A stretch of DNA of 64,000 nt, from assembly GCA_016704145.1 (NCBI GenBank), contig JADJAS010000007.1, forward strand, positions 1,674,001 to 1,738,000, read 5' to 3'. Origin of the DNA: Rhodocyclaceae bacterium (GTDB lineage: Bacteria; Pseudomonadota; Gammaproteobacteria; Burkholderiales; Rhodocyclaceae). Position 1 is the stretch's first letter; every line of letters begins with the position of its first letter. Shown one piece after another: positions 24,672 to 33,224 of this stretch. The notes below the pieces were generated by a model that was given only the letters and a program-made list of their open reading frames with translations, had not been told where the DNA came from and made no database searches. The translations under genes and the position numbers were made by a program.

Positions 24672-25240
24672 GGGTTCCTGTGCAGGGTGGCGGTCGCGGG
24701 ACCCAGCAGGACGGTCACTTGCGACTTGTTGTCGATGGCGATGCCGCCTTGCCCGACGATCACCGACCGACCCTGCCGGATGGTGACCGGCGCATCGGTG
24801 TGGGCCTTTTCTTCATCGGGCATCACGTGCAGGCGCGTGGTGGTGGCGACGGTGGCGGGCGCGCCGGGCTTATCGTCAGGGCGGACGATCTCGACATCTC
24901 CTTCCAGCAGCACGTGGTCGCCTTGCTTGTCCACCCAGGCCCGCCTGGCCGCGACCGACATCTCGCGGTCCTCCAGATACTTCAGGCGGGGCTCGAAGAC
25001 GAGCGTGGTGTCGTTGTCGGGAAAATGTTCAAGGCGACGCGCCTTGAGTTCGTGGCGGGGCGCGCCCTTGGCGTCGAAGCCGCGCAATTGCACGCCATCC
25101 ACCCAGTAGTCGGGGTCGTGGCGATCCCTGGCGCGGGGCGCGCTGGTTTCACCCTGGCTGGCCTGCTCGAGCCAGAAGGTCGCGGCGGCCAGCACGGCCA
25201 GCACGAGCAAGGGGAACAGCGTGGCGCCGGAGAATCTCAT
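24668..25240 (-). CDS. lptC: LPS export protein LptC
   Basis: LptC is the bitopic inner-membrane partner that hands LPS from LptB2FG to LptA. The 190-residue protein has one N-terminal membrane helix (FPLLVLAVLAAATFWL, about residues 8-24) and a periplasmic jellyroll domain with characteristic YWVDGVQLRGFD and LLEGDVEI strands. I chose ATG 25240, which overlaps the kdsC stop by four bases. Sequence identity in this family is low, but position between kdsC and lptA makes the call secure. Confidence 0.9.
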   Translation of the reverse strand: MRFSGATLFPLLVLAVLAAATFWLEQASQGETSAPRARDRHDPDYWVDGVQLRGFDAKGAPRHELKARRLEHFPDNDTTLVFEPRLKYLEDREMSVAARRAWVDKQGDHVLLEGDVEIVRPDDKPGAPATVATTTRLHVMPDEEKAHTDAPVTIRQGRSVIVGQGGIAIDNKSQVTVLLGPATATLHRNP

Positions 25241-25761
25241 GGCCGGTAGGCCGCCATGACCGAATCCCAGTTGCCCTGGGCCTGAAGCAAGAATTCGCAG
25301 ACCTCGCGCACCGCGCCCGAGCCGGCGGGGGCCGCGGCGACGTAGTCGGCCTGCTGGCGGATCAACCGGTGGCAGTCGGGAACGGTCGCCGAAAAAGCGC
25401 ATGCCGCCATGACGGCCAGATCGACAACGTCATCGCCCATGTAGCCGGCCTGGCAGAAATCGAGGCCTTCGTCGCGCAGTAGGTCGGCCATGGCGCCGCG
25501 CTTGTCCTCGACACCCTGCCGCACCAGCGAGATGGCCAAATTCTCCGCGCGGCGCAGGACGATCGGCGAGTCCCGGCCGGTGATGATGGCGATCCTGATG
25601 CCGGATTTGGCCAGCATTTTGAGCCCCAGGCCATCGCGACTGAAGAACGCCTTCAGTTCGTCGCCGGCCGGACTGAAGTAGAGATGGCCATCCGTCATCA
25701 CGCCGTCGATGTCGAAGGCCATCAGCCGCACGCGCCGCGCCTTGTCGAGCAATTCGCTCAT
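25237..25761 (-). CDS. kdsC: 3-deoxy-manno-octulosonate-8-phosphatase KdsC
   Basis: KdsC is a HAD-type phosphatase that releases Kdo from Kdo-8-phosphate for the LPS inner core. The 174-residue protein shows the nucleophile motif AFDIDGVMTDG, the threonine motif IAIITGRDS, and the metal-binding acidic motif AGYMGDDVVDLAVM. The ATG at 25761 overlaps the kdsD stop by four bases. It should work as a tetramer in the cytoplasm directly downstream of KdsA in the Kdo pathway. Confidence 0.95.
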   Translation of the reverse strand: MSELLDKARRVRLMAFDIDGVMTDGHLYFSPAGDELKAFFSRDGLGLKMLAKSGIRIAIITGRDSPIVLRRAENLAISLVRQGVEDKRGAMADLLRDEGLDFCQAGYMGDDVVDLAVMAACAFSATVPDCHRLIRQQADYVAAAPAGSGAVREVCEFLLQAQGNWDSVMAAYRP

Positions 25762-26741
25762 ACCACCTTGGCCCGAAAGAGGTCGTGCATGTCCAACGCG
25801 CCGCACAGGTTGCCGGCGTCATCCATGACCAGTAATTGGTTGATCTTGTGACGCTCCATCATCTCCACGGCTTCGACCGCCAGGCGATCGGGATTGATGC
25901 CCCGGGGATTGCGGGTGGCCAGTCCGCCCACCGGCGTGGTGCGCAGGTCGCCCAGCTTTTCCATCGCCCGGCGCAAGTCGCCGTCGGTGAAGATGCCAAG
26001 CAGTCGCTGGGCTTCGTCGAGCACCACGACCATGCCCATGCCGCCCCGCGTCATCGCCAGCAGCGCCTCCGGCAGCGATGCGCCATGGCTGACTTTCGGC
26101 ACGTCGGCGACAGGCCGCATGACGTCGCGCACGTGGGTCAGCAGTCTCCTGCCGAGCGCGCCGCCGGGATGGGAACGGGCGAAATCCTCGGCGTCGAAGC
26201 CGCGCGCGTCGAGCAGCGCGACGGCGAGCGCGTCGCCCAGCGCCAATGCGGCCGTGGTGCTGGCGGTGGGGGCAAGGTTGAGCGGGCAGGCTTCCTCGTC
26301 CACGTGGGCGTCGAGGTGCACGTCGGCTTCCCGCGCCAGCGAGGAGGCGACATTGCCGGTGACGGCGATCAGTTTGCCGCCCTGGCGCTTGACCAGGGGG
26401 ACGATGGTCAGCAGCTCGTCGTTCTCGCCGGAGTTGGACAGCGCGATGAGCACGTCGTCGCGCGTGATCATGCCAAGGTCGCCATGCACCGCCTCGGCCG
26501 CGTGTACGAAATAGGCGGGGGTGCCGGTGCTGGCCATGGTCGCGGCAATCTTCCGCGCGATGTGGCCGGACTTGCCGATGCCGCTGACGATGACCCGGCC
26601 GCGGCAGGCGAGAATCAGGTGCACCGCCCGGTCGAACTCCGCCCCGAGGCGGTCGGCCAGCGCCACGACCGCATCCGCCTCGATGCGCAGCACGCGCCGC
26701 GCCATCGCCAGGCTGCCACCGGCAGTCGAATCTTGGGCCAT
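25758..26741 (-). CDS. kdsD: Arabinose-5-phosphate isomerase KdsD
   Basis: KdsD interconverts ribulose-5-phosphate and arabinose-5-phosphate, the first committed step to Kdo. The 327-residue protein has an N-terminal SIS domain (GIGKSGHIARKIAATMASTG, ALSNSGENDEL) and a C-terminal pair of CBS domains with LLGIFTDGDLRR. It heads the leftward kdsD-kdsC-lptC-lptA operon. A divergent copy of the dispersed element is read as KVSHGASLP in the linker before the first CBS domain. A TATAAT at 26771-26776 on this strand is a likely -10 box. Confidence 0.95.
   Translation of the reverse strand: MAQDSTAGGSLAMARRVLRIEADAVVALADRLGAEFDRAVHLILACRGRVIVSGIGKSGHIARKIAATMASTGTPAYFVHAAEAVHGDLGMITRDDVLIALSNSGENDELLTIVPLVKRQGGKLIAVTGNVASSLAREADVHLDAHVDEEACPLNLAPTASTTAALALGDALAVALLDARGFDAEDFARSHPGGALGRRLLTHVRDVMRPVADVPKVSHGASLPEALLAMTRGGMGMVVVLDEAQRLLGIFTDGDLRRAMEKLGDLRTTPVGGLATRNPRGINPDRLAVEAVEMMERHKINQLLVMDDAGNLCGALDMHDLFRAKVV
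26074..26096 (-). repeat. Dispersed 23-nt element, copy 5, inside kdsD (diverged)
   Basis: Minus-strand copy with head AAAGTCAG, spacer CCAT, stem GGCG, loop CAT and CGCT. The host protein reads KVSHGASL. Five of 23 bases differ from the consensus, so chance resemblance is possible. Confidence 0.55.
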
Positions 26742-26770
26742 GGTGTCCGATGTCGTTATGATTGGCCCAA

Positions 26771-26779
26771 ATTATAACC
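26771..26779. promoter_or_regulatory. Overlapping -10 elements between kdsD and the antiporter gene
   Basis: ATTATAAC gives TATAAT on the minus strand (26771-26776, towards kdsD) and TATAAC on the plus strand (26774-26779, towards the antiporter). No convincing -35 hexamers accompany them. Confidence 0.35.
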
Positions 26780-26799
26780 AGCCACCCACCGGAGACGAC

Positions 26800-28770
26800 T
26801 TGAACACGCTGCAACTGGTACTGCTGCTGCTCGGCGCGTCGGTCCTGGTGGTCACGGCCTGCCGGGTCGCCAACCTGCCGCCCATCCTCGGCTATCTGCT
26901 GGTCGGCGTGGTGGTGGGGCCGCACGCGCTCGATCTCCTGCCGGACGCCGAGGGCGCCAGCCACCTGGCCGAGTTTGGCGTCGTGTTCCTGATGTTCTCC
27001 ATCGGCCTGGAATTTTCGCTGGCGCGGCTTTATGCGATGAAGCGCATCGTCTTCGGCCTCGGCCTCGCTCAGGTGGCCCTGACGGCGGCGGCCATCGGCG
27101 CCGTCGCGGCCACCGCCGCCAGCGTGTCGTGGCTCGCCGGCATCGGCCTCGGCGGTGCGCTGGCGATGTCGTCGACCGCGATACTCTCCAAGCTGCTCGC
27201 CGACCGCCGTGAGCTCGATTCGCCGCACGGCCGCGAGGTCATGGGCGTGTTGCTGTTCCAGGATCTGGCCGTGGTGCCGCTGCTGGTGATCATTCCGGCC
27301 CTGGTGCGGCCGGTCGGCGAACTGGCCGGCGCGCTTGCCACGGCTTCGCTGAAGGCGGCGGTGCTGCTGGCGCTGGTGCTGTTCATCGGCCAGAAGCTGA
27401 TGCGCGGCTGGTTCACGCTGGTGGCGCGCCGCAAGTCGGCCGAGCTGTTCATGCTCAATGTCCTGCTGATCACGTTGGGCCTCGCCTGGCTGACCGAGTG
27501 GGCCGGCCTGTCGCTGGCGCTGGGCGCTTTCGTCGCCGGCATGCTGATCTCGGAAACCGAATACCGCTACATGGTGGAAGAGGACATCAAGCCCTTCCGT
27601 GATGTCCTGCTCGGCCTGTTCTTCATCTCCATCGGCATGATGCTGGACTTGCAAGCGATTCTCGCCGAATGGCCGCGCGTGCTCGGTGTTCTGCTCGGGC
27701 TGTTGCTCGGCAAGCTGGCGGTGGCGTGGGCGCTGTCGCGCGCCTTCGGCGCCGACGCCGGCACGGCGCTGCGCACGGGCCTGTGGCTGTGCGCGGGCGG
27801 CGAGTTCGGCTTTGTGCTGCTCGCGCGCGGCGAATCCGTCGGCCTGCTGGCCGGCGGCCCGTTGCAGCCCGTCCTGGCGGCGCTGGTGCTGTCGCTGATG
27901 CTGGCGCCGCTGATCGTCCATTTTGCCGATCGCATCGTGCTGCGCTTCGTTGCGTCCGAATGGCTGCTGCGGTCGATGCAGCTCACGCAACTGGCGGCGC
28001 ACACCATGGAGTCGGACAAGCATGCCATCGTCTGCGGCTATGGCCGCACCGGCCAGCATCTGGCCCGTTTCCTCGAGCACGAAGGCATCGGCTTCCAGGC
28101 GCTCGACCTCGATCCCGAGCGCGTGCGCGAGGCGGCCAATGCCGGCGAGCCGGTTTCCTACGGCGACTGCACCCGGCGGGAAACGTTGCTTGCCGCCGGG
28201 TTGGCCCGGGCCAGCGTCGTGGTCATCACGTTCGCCGATCGCGTCGACACGCTGCGTACCCTGCATCGCATCCGCGAGTCGGCGCCGGGCGTGCCGGTGG
28301 TGGCGCGCGCCCGGGAGGAAGACGACGCCGAGGAATTGCTGGCGGCCGGCGCCGCCGAGGTGGTGCCGGAAGCGCTGGAATCGTCGGTGATGCTGGCGAC
28401 ACACGCGCTGGCCTTCGTTGGCGTGCCCCTGCACCGCATCGTCAAGCGGTTGCGCGAATTGCGCGAGCAGCATTACGGCCTGTTGCGCGGCTTCTTTCAT
28501 GGCGCCACCGACGTCGGCGACCGCGTCCTCGAGGCCGACCTGCCGCGCCTGCACTCGGTGGCGCTGGCCGAGGGTGACCATGCGGTGGGCATGATGCTGG
28601 GCGACGTGGGTCTGGGCAAGGCCGGCGCCACGGTGTCGGCGCTGCGCCGTCACGGCCTGCGCGGCCTGGAGCCCGACGCGACGGTTGTCCTGGCGGCGGG
28701 CGACGTCGTGGTGCTGCTCGGCACGGCGGCGGCGGTGATGGTGGGCGAAACGAAGTTGCTGCGCGGCTGA
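26800..28770 (+). CDS. Kef-type monovalent cation:proton antiporter (CPA2) with RCK domain
   Basis: This 656-residue protein has about 12 hydrophobic segments forming an Na+/H+-exchanger domain (residues 1-385, including GVVFLMFSIGLEFSL and SSTAILSKLL), then an RCK/TrkA-N domain with the NAD loop HAIVCGYGRTGQHLARFLE (from about 408) and a TrkA-C domain at the end (DVVVLLG). Such proteins move potassium or protons under redox or ligand control. I chose the TTG start at 26800, 5 bases after GGAG; upstream in-frame ATGs at 26742 and 26757 lie in the promoter region of kdsD. It is divergent from kdsD. Confidence 0.88.
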   Translation: MNTLQLVLLLLGASVLVVTACRVANLPPILGYLLVGVVVGPHALDLLPDAEGASHLAEFGVVFLMFSIGLEFSLARLYAMKRIVFGLGLAQVALTAAAIGAVAATAASVSWLAGIGLGGALAMSSTAILSKLLADRRELDSPHGREVMGVLLFQDLAVVPLLVIIPALVRPVGELAGALATASLKAAVLLALVLFIGQKLMRGWFTLVARRKSAELFMLNVLLITLGLAWLTEWAGLSLALGAFVAGMLISETEYRYMVEEDIKPFRDVLLGLFFISIGMMLDLQAILAEWPRVLGVLLGLLLGKLAVAWALSRAFGADAGTALRTGLWLCAGGEFGFVLLARGESVGLLAGGPLQPVLAALVLSLMLAPLIVHFADRIVLRFVASEWLLRSMQLTQLAAHTMESDKHAIVCGYGRTGQHLARFLEHEGIGFQALDLDPERVREAANAGEPVSYGDCTRRETLLAAGLARASVVVITFADRVDTLRTLHRIRESAPGVPVVARAREEDDAEELLAAGAAEVVPEALESSVMLATHALAFVGVPLHRIVKRLRELREQHYGLLRGFFHGATDVGDRVLEADLPRLHSVALAEGDHAVGMMLGDVGLGKAGATVSALRRHGLRGLEPDATVVLAAGDVVVLLGTAAAVMVGETKLLRG

Positions 28771-28784
28771 GGGCGGCTAACGCA

Positions 28785-28807
28785 AAAGTCAGCCGTGGCG
28801 GCACGCC
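28785..28807 (+). repeat. Dispersed 23-nt element, copy 6, intergenic
   Basis: Head AAAGTCAG, spacer CCGT, stem GGCG, loop GCA, stem CGCC. It lies 14 bases after the antiporter stop and directly beside the prepilin terminator. Confidence 0.85.
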
Positions 28808-28815
28808 AAAAAACG

Positions 28816-28835
28816 AGGCCCGCCGAAGCGGGCCT
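28816..28835 (-). terminator. Intrinsic terminator of the prepilin gene
   Basis: A perfect 8-base stem AGGCCCGC/GCGGGCCT with loop CGAA is followed on the minus strand by a T-run (the AAAAAA at 28808-28813). It begins 26 bases after the prepilin stop. Confidence 0.85.
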
Positions 28836-28860
28836 GGTTCCGTATCAACGGTGAACCGAC

Positions 28861-29529
28861 CTACAGGTTCTTGCAGACGGTGTAGAGGTTGGTGCCGTTG
28901 TCGATATAGCCGGTGGTTCCCGCCGCCAGCGCCGCGGCGGCCACCGCTGTCGGCGGCGTGGTCTCCAACTGCCCGCGCAGCGTGCCGGTCAGCATGTTGC
29001 CGTCGTCGAACTGGCTGTCGATGGCCTGGGCGATCTTGGCCGGCAGGCTGCCGGAGCAGATCACGGTGCCGGCGAGTCCCAGCGCGCCGTTCTGCACGCC
29101 GACGATGCCGCCGGCGGCGTTGATCGGCTGCGATGCCGCGTTGGCCAAGGTGTCCGTCGCGCCGGCGACGAATCCGGCCATGCGCAGTTCGGCCCAGAAC
29201 AAGCGCGACTCGTCGGTGTTGGTGGTGGACTGGTACTGGCCGTCGATGACGTTGCTGCCCGCCGTTGCTGGCGGTGCGATGGCCGCGCCGGCAATGCTCC
29301 AGCGGTTGGCGCCGGGATCGTCCCCGGGCAGGCGCTTGTAGCGGTCCTGATACGAATAAACGGCGGCGGTGAGGCCGTTGAGGTCGTTGGCGACGTTCTT
29401 GATCTTCGCCTGGGTGATCAGCTCCTGGCCCTTCAGTACGCCGCCGAGCAGCAGGCCGATGATGACCAGCACGATGGCGATCTCGACCAACGTGAAGCCC
29501 GACTGCTTGCGCATGTTGATTGCTTGCAT
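28861..29529 (-). CDS. Prepilin-like protein (type IV pilin family)
   Basis: This 222-residue protein has a class-III signal: a short basic leader ending QSG, then FTLVEIAIVLVIIGLLLGGVL, with glutamate at position 5 of the mature form. After the helix come KIKNVANDLNGLTAAVYSYQ and RLPGDDPGA, a pattern common in MSHA-type and GspG-like (pseudo)pilins. Two cysteines near the C-terminus may form a disulfide loop. It is a single-gene unit with its own terminator and a sigma-54-like promoter at 29572-29586. It could be the major pilin of the pilus whose machinery is encoded at 33-48 kb. A start at the in-frame ATG 29514 is also possible. Confidence 0.88.
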   Translation of the reverse strand: MQAINMRKQSGFTLVEIAIVLVIIGLLLGGVLKGQELITQAKIKNVANDLNGLTAAVYSYQDRYKRLPGDDPGANRWSIAGAAIAPPATAGSNVIDGQYQSTTNTDESRLFWAELRMAGFVAGATDTLANAASQPINAAGGIVGVQNGALGLAGTVICSGSLPAKIAQAIDSQFDDGNMLTGTLRGQLETTPPTAVAAAALAAGTTGYIDNGTNLYTVCKNL

Positions 29530-29571
29530 GGTATCCCCCGTATAACTTTCGGCTTATGTAAGCGCAACCAA

Positions 29572-29586
29572 GCAATTTGTGTGCCC
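29572..29586 (-). promoter_or_regulatory. Sigma-54-type promoter of the prepilin gene
   Basis: On the minus strand GGGCAC, five bases, then TTGC: this keeps the invariant GG (-24) and GC (-12) at the right spacing and matches TGGCAC-N5-TTGC except for the first base. Transcription would start about 30 bases before the prepilin ATG. The NtrC-type regulator at 46700-48145 is a candidate activator. Confidence 0.6.
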
Positions 29587-29745
29587 CATCGAAAATAATG
29601 CAGTCAACGCGGGATTTTATGTAGAAACCGCTCAACTTTGTCGGAATTTCGACAGCTTTGTCGGGCGACTGACGATTCGAGGTCCACGACCCGACGGTTG
29701 CGGGGCATTGCGGCGAGGCCTTCATTACAATCGCCGGGAATCGCC

Positions 29746-31488
29746 ATGAGCCTGTTTCCTTCCCTCAGCCGTTTCGTCCTGGGCACCGCGCTGCGCTGGC
29801 GCCGTCAATTGTTGGTGGCCGTGCTGGCGCTGCTTTATCTGGTGCTGATTCTGGGGCCGGCGACGCCCCTGGCGCGCGTGCTGTTCGTGGTACACCTCGG
29901 CTTGTTGATCGTCTGGCAGCCTTTCGTCCGCGCCGACCAGCGCCTCGGCCTGGCGGCCATCGGCCGGATTCTGCTCGCGGTCGGCCTGATGGTCTATTGG
30001 CTCAACGGCTGGCTGCTGACGCTCTGGATCATCCTGCTGGCCGGCGTGGTCGGCGGCAAGGTTTTCCTGTACGAGGCGCGCTGGTCGAAGCTGTTCTACC
30101 TCTTTGCCTTGTCCTGGCTGGTGGCCGTGCTGCTGCTGCTGGCGATGCCGACGACAGTGCCCAGCAGCATCGCCGCCGGCTCCGTGGTCGTCACCATCGG
30201 CGAATGGATGGCGCCGGCGGTGCTGGCCATGATGCTGCTGCTGCCGGAGCGCAAGGAGGCCGACGACCAGGCGGAAGTGGTCGACTTCGTTTATAGCGTC
30301 ATCGTCATGCTGCTGCTTGCCGTGCTGGTGCTCGGCAGCCTGGCCATCATGCTGTTGCTGGGCCACGCCTACATCGACGCGCTGCTGGAGGCGCTGCTCG
30401 GCATCGGCTTGGCGCTGCTGATCCTCGGCTGGGTGTGGAATCCGCATCTGGGCATGGCCGGGGTCGGCACGGTGTTTTCCCGCTACCTGATGTCGGTGGG
30501 TATGCCGGTCGAGCAATGGCTGCACACCCTGGCCGACCTCGCCCAGCGTCGCGACGACCCGGACGATTTCCTGGTCGAGTCGTGTCGCGACATGGTGCGT
30601 GTGCTGCCCTGGGTGACCGGCGTGGCCTGGCGGGCGCCCGGCGGGCCGGAAGGACAGTTCGGCGCCTGCCAGGGACGCTCGCGCGAGTTTCGTTTCGATA
30701 CCCTGGCCTTGCGCATCTATAGCCGATTTCCGCTCAGCCCTTCGCTGGCCTGGCATTTCAGCCTGCTGGCGCAGCTGGTCGCCGAGTTTCGCGCCGACAA
30801 GCTGCGCGCCCGGCAACTGAAGCACATGAGTTATGTCGAGGCCATCCACGAAACCGGCGCCCGCCTCACGCACGACGTCAAGAACCTGCTGCAAAGCCTG
30901 CGCACGCTTTGCACGGCCGCCCAGAATGAATCCGGCGGGGTCACGCCCGAGTTCGTTTCGCTGTTGCAAAGGCAATTGCCGGCGATCACTGCGCGCCTGG
31001 AACAGACGCTGGACAAGCTGCAGGCGCCGCGCCTGCGGGCGGAAGAATCGACCACCCTCGCTGACTGGTGGGAACGATTGCAGGCACGCTTCGCGCTGGC
31101 CGATATCCGGTTCGCCGTGGAGCACGATGCGCCGGCGCTGGCGGTGTCGCGATATCAGGCGCAAATACCGACGGCGCTGTTCAATCACGTCGTCGAGAAC
31201 CTCGTCGCCAATGCGCTCGACAAGCGCGGTGCCCATCCGGCGCTGCGCATCGACGTGACCCTGGGACTCGATGCCCGGGGCGCGCGGGTGAAAGTCAGTG
31301 ACGACGGCGCGCCGGTGCCGCCGGCGCTGGCGGCCAGCCTGTTCCGGGCGCCGGTGGCCTCCGAGACGGGCACCGGCATCGGCCTCTACCAGGCCGCGCG
31401 CCTGCTGGAAGGCAGCGGTTACGCGCTCGCGTTGGCGGCGAACCTGCCTGGCCGGGTGAGTTTCGTACTGGCGCCGGCGGGTTCCTGA
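29746..31488 (+). CDS. Membrane-bound sensor histidine kinase
   Basis: This 580-residue protein has six to seven membrane segments in the first 240 residues, a cytoplasmic linker, a dimerisation helix with the phosphoacceptor H376 in RLTHDVKNLLQSL, the N-box NHVVENLVANALDKR, and G-boxes VSDDGAPVPP and GTGIGLYQAARLL. The layout resembles PilS/PrsK-type kinases that control sigma-54 regulators. It is divergent from the prepilin gene and has no adjacent response regulator; the orphan regulator at 46700 is the best partner candidate. The ATG at 29746 is the only good start. A match to the dispersed element covers the G1 box. Confidence 0.85.
   Translation: MSLFPSLSRFVLGTALRWRRQLLVAVLALLYLVLILGPATPLARVLFVVHLGLLIVWQPFVRADQRLGLAAIGRILLAVGLMVYWLNGWLLTLWIILLAGVVGGKVFLYEARWSKLFYLFALSWLVAVLLLLAMPTTVPSSIAAGSVVVTIGEWMAPAVLAMMLLLPERKEADDQAEVVDFVYSVIVMLLLAVLVLGSLAIMLLLGHAYIDALLEALLGIGLALLILGWVWNPHLGMAGVGTVFSRYLMSVGMPVEQWLHTLADLAQRRDDPDDFLVESCRDMVRVLPWVTGVAWRAPGGPEGQFGACQGRSREFRFDTLALRIYSRFPLSPSLAWHFSLLAQLVAEFRADKLRARQLKHMSYVEAIHETGARLTHDVKNLLQSLRTLCTAAQNESGGVTPEFVSLLQRQLPAITARLEQTLDKLQAPRLRAEESTTLADWWERLQARFALADIRFAVEHDAPALAVSRYQAQIPTALFNHVVENLVANALDKRGAHPALRIDVTLGLDARGARVKVSDDGAPVPPALAASLFRAPVASETGTGIGLYQAARLLEGSGYALALAANLPGRVSFVLAPAGS
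31291..31313 (+). repeat. Dispersed 23-nt element-like match, copy 14, in the kinase G1 box
   Basis: Head AAAGTCAG, spacer TGAC, GACG, loop GCG, CGCC. It encodes VSDDGAP, a motif constrained by ATP binding, so the match could be partly coincidence. Confidence 0.4.
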
Positions 31489-31507
31489 CCGGGGACTTCA
31501 GCCGCGG

Positions 31508-32791
31508 TCAACGCGGTTTGCGGCCGAGCAGGCCGTAGACCGCCATCTCGCCCTTGCCCTTCAGACGCAGCATCTGCGGCTCCTCGAAATCGAATCGATC
31601 CCGTAGTCGCTCGAAGGTGTTGGTGTCGCACTGGACCATGCCCGGCGTGCTCTCGGCGGTGATGCGGCTGGCGATGTTCACCGTGTCGCCCCAGACGTCG
31701 TAGATGAATTTCTTCTTGCCTACCACACCCGCCACGACCGGTCCGGTGCCGATGCCGACCCGGATCGCCAGACGCATGCCTTGCGGGGCGAAACCCTGCC
31801 GCAGGCGTTCATGCATGGCCAGGGCCATGTCGGCGATGGCCTCGGTGTAACGGCTGCTGGCGCTGTTGAGGCCGCCGGCCACCATGTAGGCATCGCCGAT
31901 GGTCTTGATCTTCTCGAGGCCGAACCGTTCGGCCAGTTCGTCGAACGCCGAAAAAACCTCGTTGAGCATCGAGAACACCTGGCCCGGTGTCAGGTGGCTT
32001 GCCGCTTCGGTGAAGTTGACAATGTCCGCGAACATCACGGTCGCCTCGGCGAAGCCGTCGGCGATCGGTTGCTCCGAGCGCTTGAGCCGCTCGGCCACCG
32101 GCCCGGGCAGGATATTGAGCAGCAGCCGCTCCGACCGCTCCTGTTCGGCCTTCAGCAAACCGTGCGCCTCGGTCAGCCGGTCCTGCATCTTCTGCTTTTC
32201 CTGGATCGAATAGCGCAGCAGCAGATAGATGATGGTGGCGACGGCGATGAAGTTGAGGGCGAAAAACACCACCGCCGTGGCCAGCGGCACGGCGAGCGCG
32301 GCATGCGCGCCCTTGGGCGGCGCCAGGTAGTAATCGAAGACACCCGACATCGCCGTCATGAATACCCAGGCGAAAAACCAGGCGATCGACTGGCGCACGC
32401 CGAAGCACAGAATGGCGCCGATGGGCGCGAGCAGGCCCCAGAGGACGATGCCGCTGGAGTCGACGAAGCTGCCGAAGCCCCACTGCATGGCGAAGGGGCC
32501 GAACAGGAACAGCGCGAGTTGCGTGACGCGAAAGAAGTCGAAATGTCCGAAGCGGATGTAGACCAGCAGGTTGCCCACGAGCAGCAACTGAAAAACCATC
32601 GGCGGCGTCGTCGAGATCGATTGGCCGAGCAGGCCGTAGATCGCCACCCAGAGCATCGCCGCCAGGGTGACCAGACCGGTGGCGAACATCAGTAGCGACT
32701 TGTTGAGCCGCTGCTCCTCGCTGTCGCCCGGTTCGACGCCGGCGTGGCGCAGGCGATCGACGAAACGGGAATCTTCCGGATAAGCCGTCAT
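31508..32791 (-). CDS. Membrane adenylate cyclase, class III
   Basis: This 427-residue protein has six predicted membrane helices (residues 35-190), a short coiled linker (YSIQEKQKMQDRLTEAH) and a class III cyclase domain. Metal-binding aspartates are in VMFADIVNFTEA; the base-recognition residues are lysine in EKIKTIGDAYM and aspartate in YDVWGDTVNIASR, the adenylate rather than guanylate pattern. It should make cAMP at the inner membrane. It is convergent with the histidine kinase gene and lies downstream of the pilus operon, in the same orientation. Confidence 0.88.
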   Translation of the reverse strand: MTAYPEDSRFVDRLRHAGVEPGDSEEQRLNKSLLMFATGLVTLAAMLWVAIYGLLGQSISTTPPMVFQLLLVGNLLVYIRFGHFDFFRVTQLALFLFGPFAMQWGFGSFVDSSGIVLWGLLAPIGAILCFGVRQSIAWFFAWVFMTAMSGVFDYYLAPPKGAHAALAVPLATAVVFFALNFIAVATIIYLLLRYSIQEKQKMQDRLTEAHGLLKAEQERSERLLLNILPGPVAERLKRSEQPIADGFAEATVMFADIVNFTEAASHLTPGQVFSMLNEVFSAFDELAERFGLEKIKTIGDAYMVAGGLNSASSRYTEAIADMALAMHERLRQGFAPQGMRLAIRVGIGTGPVVAGVVGKKKFIYDVWGDTVNIASRITAESTPGMVQCDTNTFERLRDRFDFEEPQMLRLKGKGEMAVYGLLGRKPR

Positions 32792-32839
32792 GCCGCCATG
32801 ATAAACCGAGCGAGCCGGTAAGTCGGCAATAGGACTGGA

Positions 32840-33190
32840 TCAGTCGAAGTAGCCGGTCCCTTTGCGTCGCATGATGTCCTTCACCGCATCGCCATAGCGA
32901 TACTTCCGTAGTGCGGCAATTTCCTCGTGGCTCAATACGCGACGGCCAGATTGCTGGTCCTCATGAATGAGCTGCATGAGTTCGCGATACTGGGCATCGT
33001 TATACCAAGCCCCGCGCAGCTTTCTATGGCCAGCGACTCGCCGCAGAACTCGATACGTAAGCCAAACCCACATGACCAACATGACGATACCGCCGGCCAT
33101 CCACGCGAATAAACGAGCGTTCGGGTCGAGAGAATCCCACCACGCCAGTATCAGATGCCACCATTGGACGATCAAAACCGGAGGTTCCAT
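32840..33190 (-). CDS. Small single-helix membrane protein, unknown function
   Basis: This 116-residue protein has one hydrophobic segment (LFAWMAGGIVMLVMWVWLTY, about residues 27-47) and a basic, polar C-terminal half ending in RRKGTGYFD. I do not recognise the family. It follows the prepilin gene at 33225 by 34 bases and could be the last gene of the pilus operon. Its codons look less GC-biased than those of the neighbours, and no clear Shine-Dalgarno sequence precedes the ATG. Confidence 0.6.
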   Translation of the reverse strand: MEPPVLIVQWWHLILAWWDSLDPNARLFAWMAGGIVMLVMWVWLTYRVLRRVAGHRKLRGAWYNDAQYRELMQLIHEDQQSGRRVLSHEEIAALRKYRYGDAVKDIMRRKGTGYFD

Positions 33191-33224
33191 TTCAAGGTGA
33201 TATGCAAATCGCGTGATTCGACCA

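Noticed and set aside
25819..28653. Very long open frame antisense to the antiporter gene and extending into kdsD
   Set aside because: It is the codon-bias shadow of two real genes in GC-rich DNA; its translation is repetitive His/Arg/Gln-rich sequence with no domain.
29725..31236. Long open frame antisense to the histidine kinase
   Set aside because: Low-complexity Gln/His/Arg-rich product typical of the antisense of a membrane-protein gene; the sense frame has all kinase motifs.
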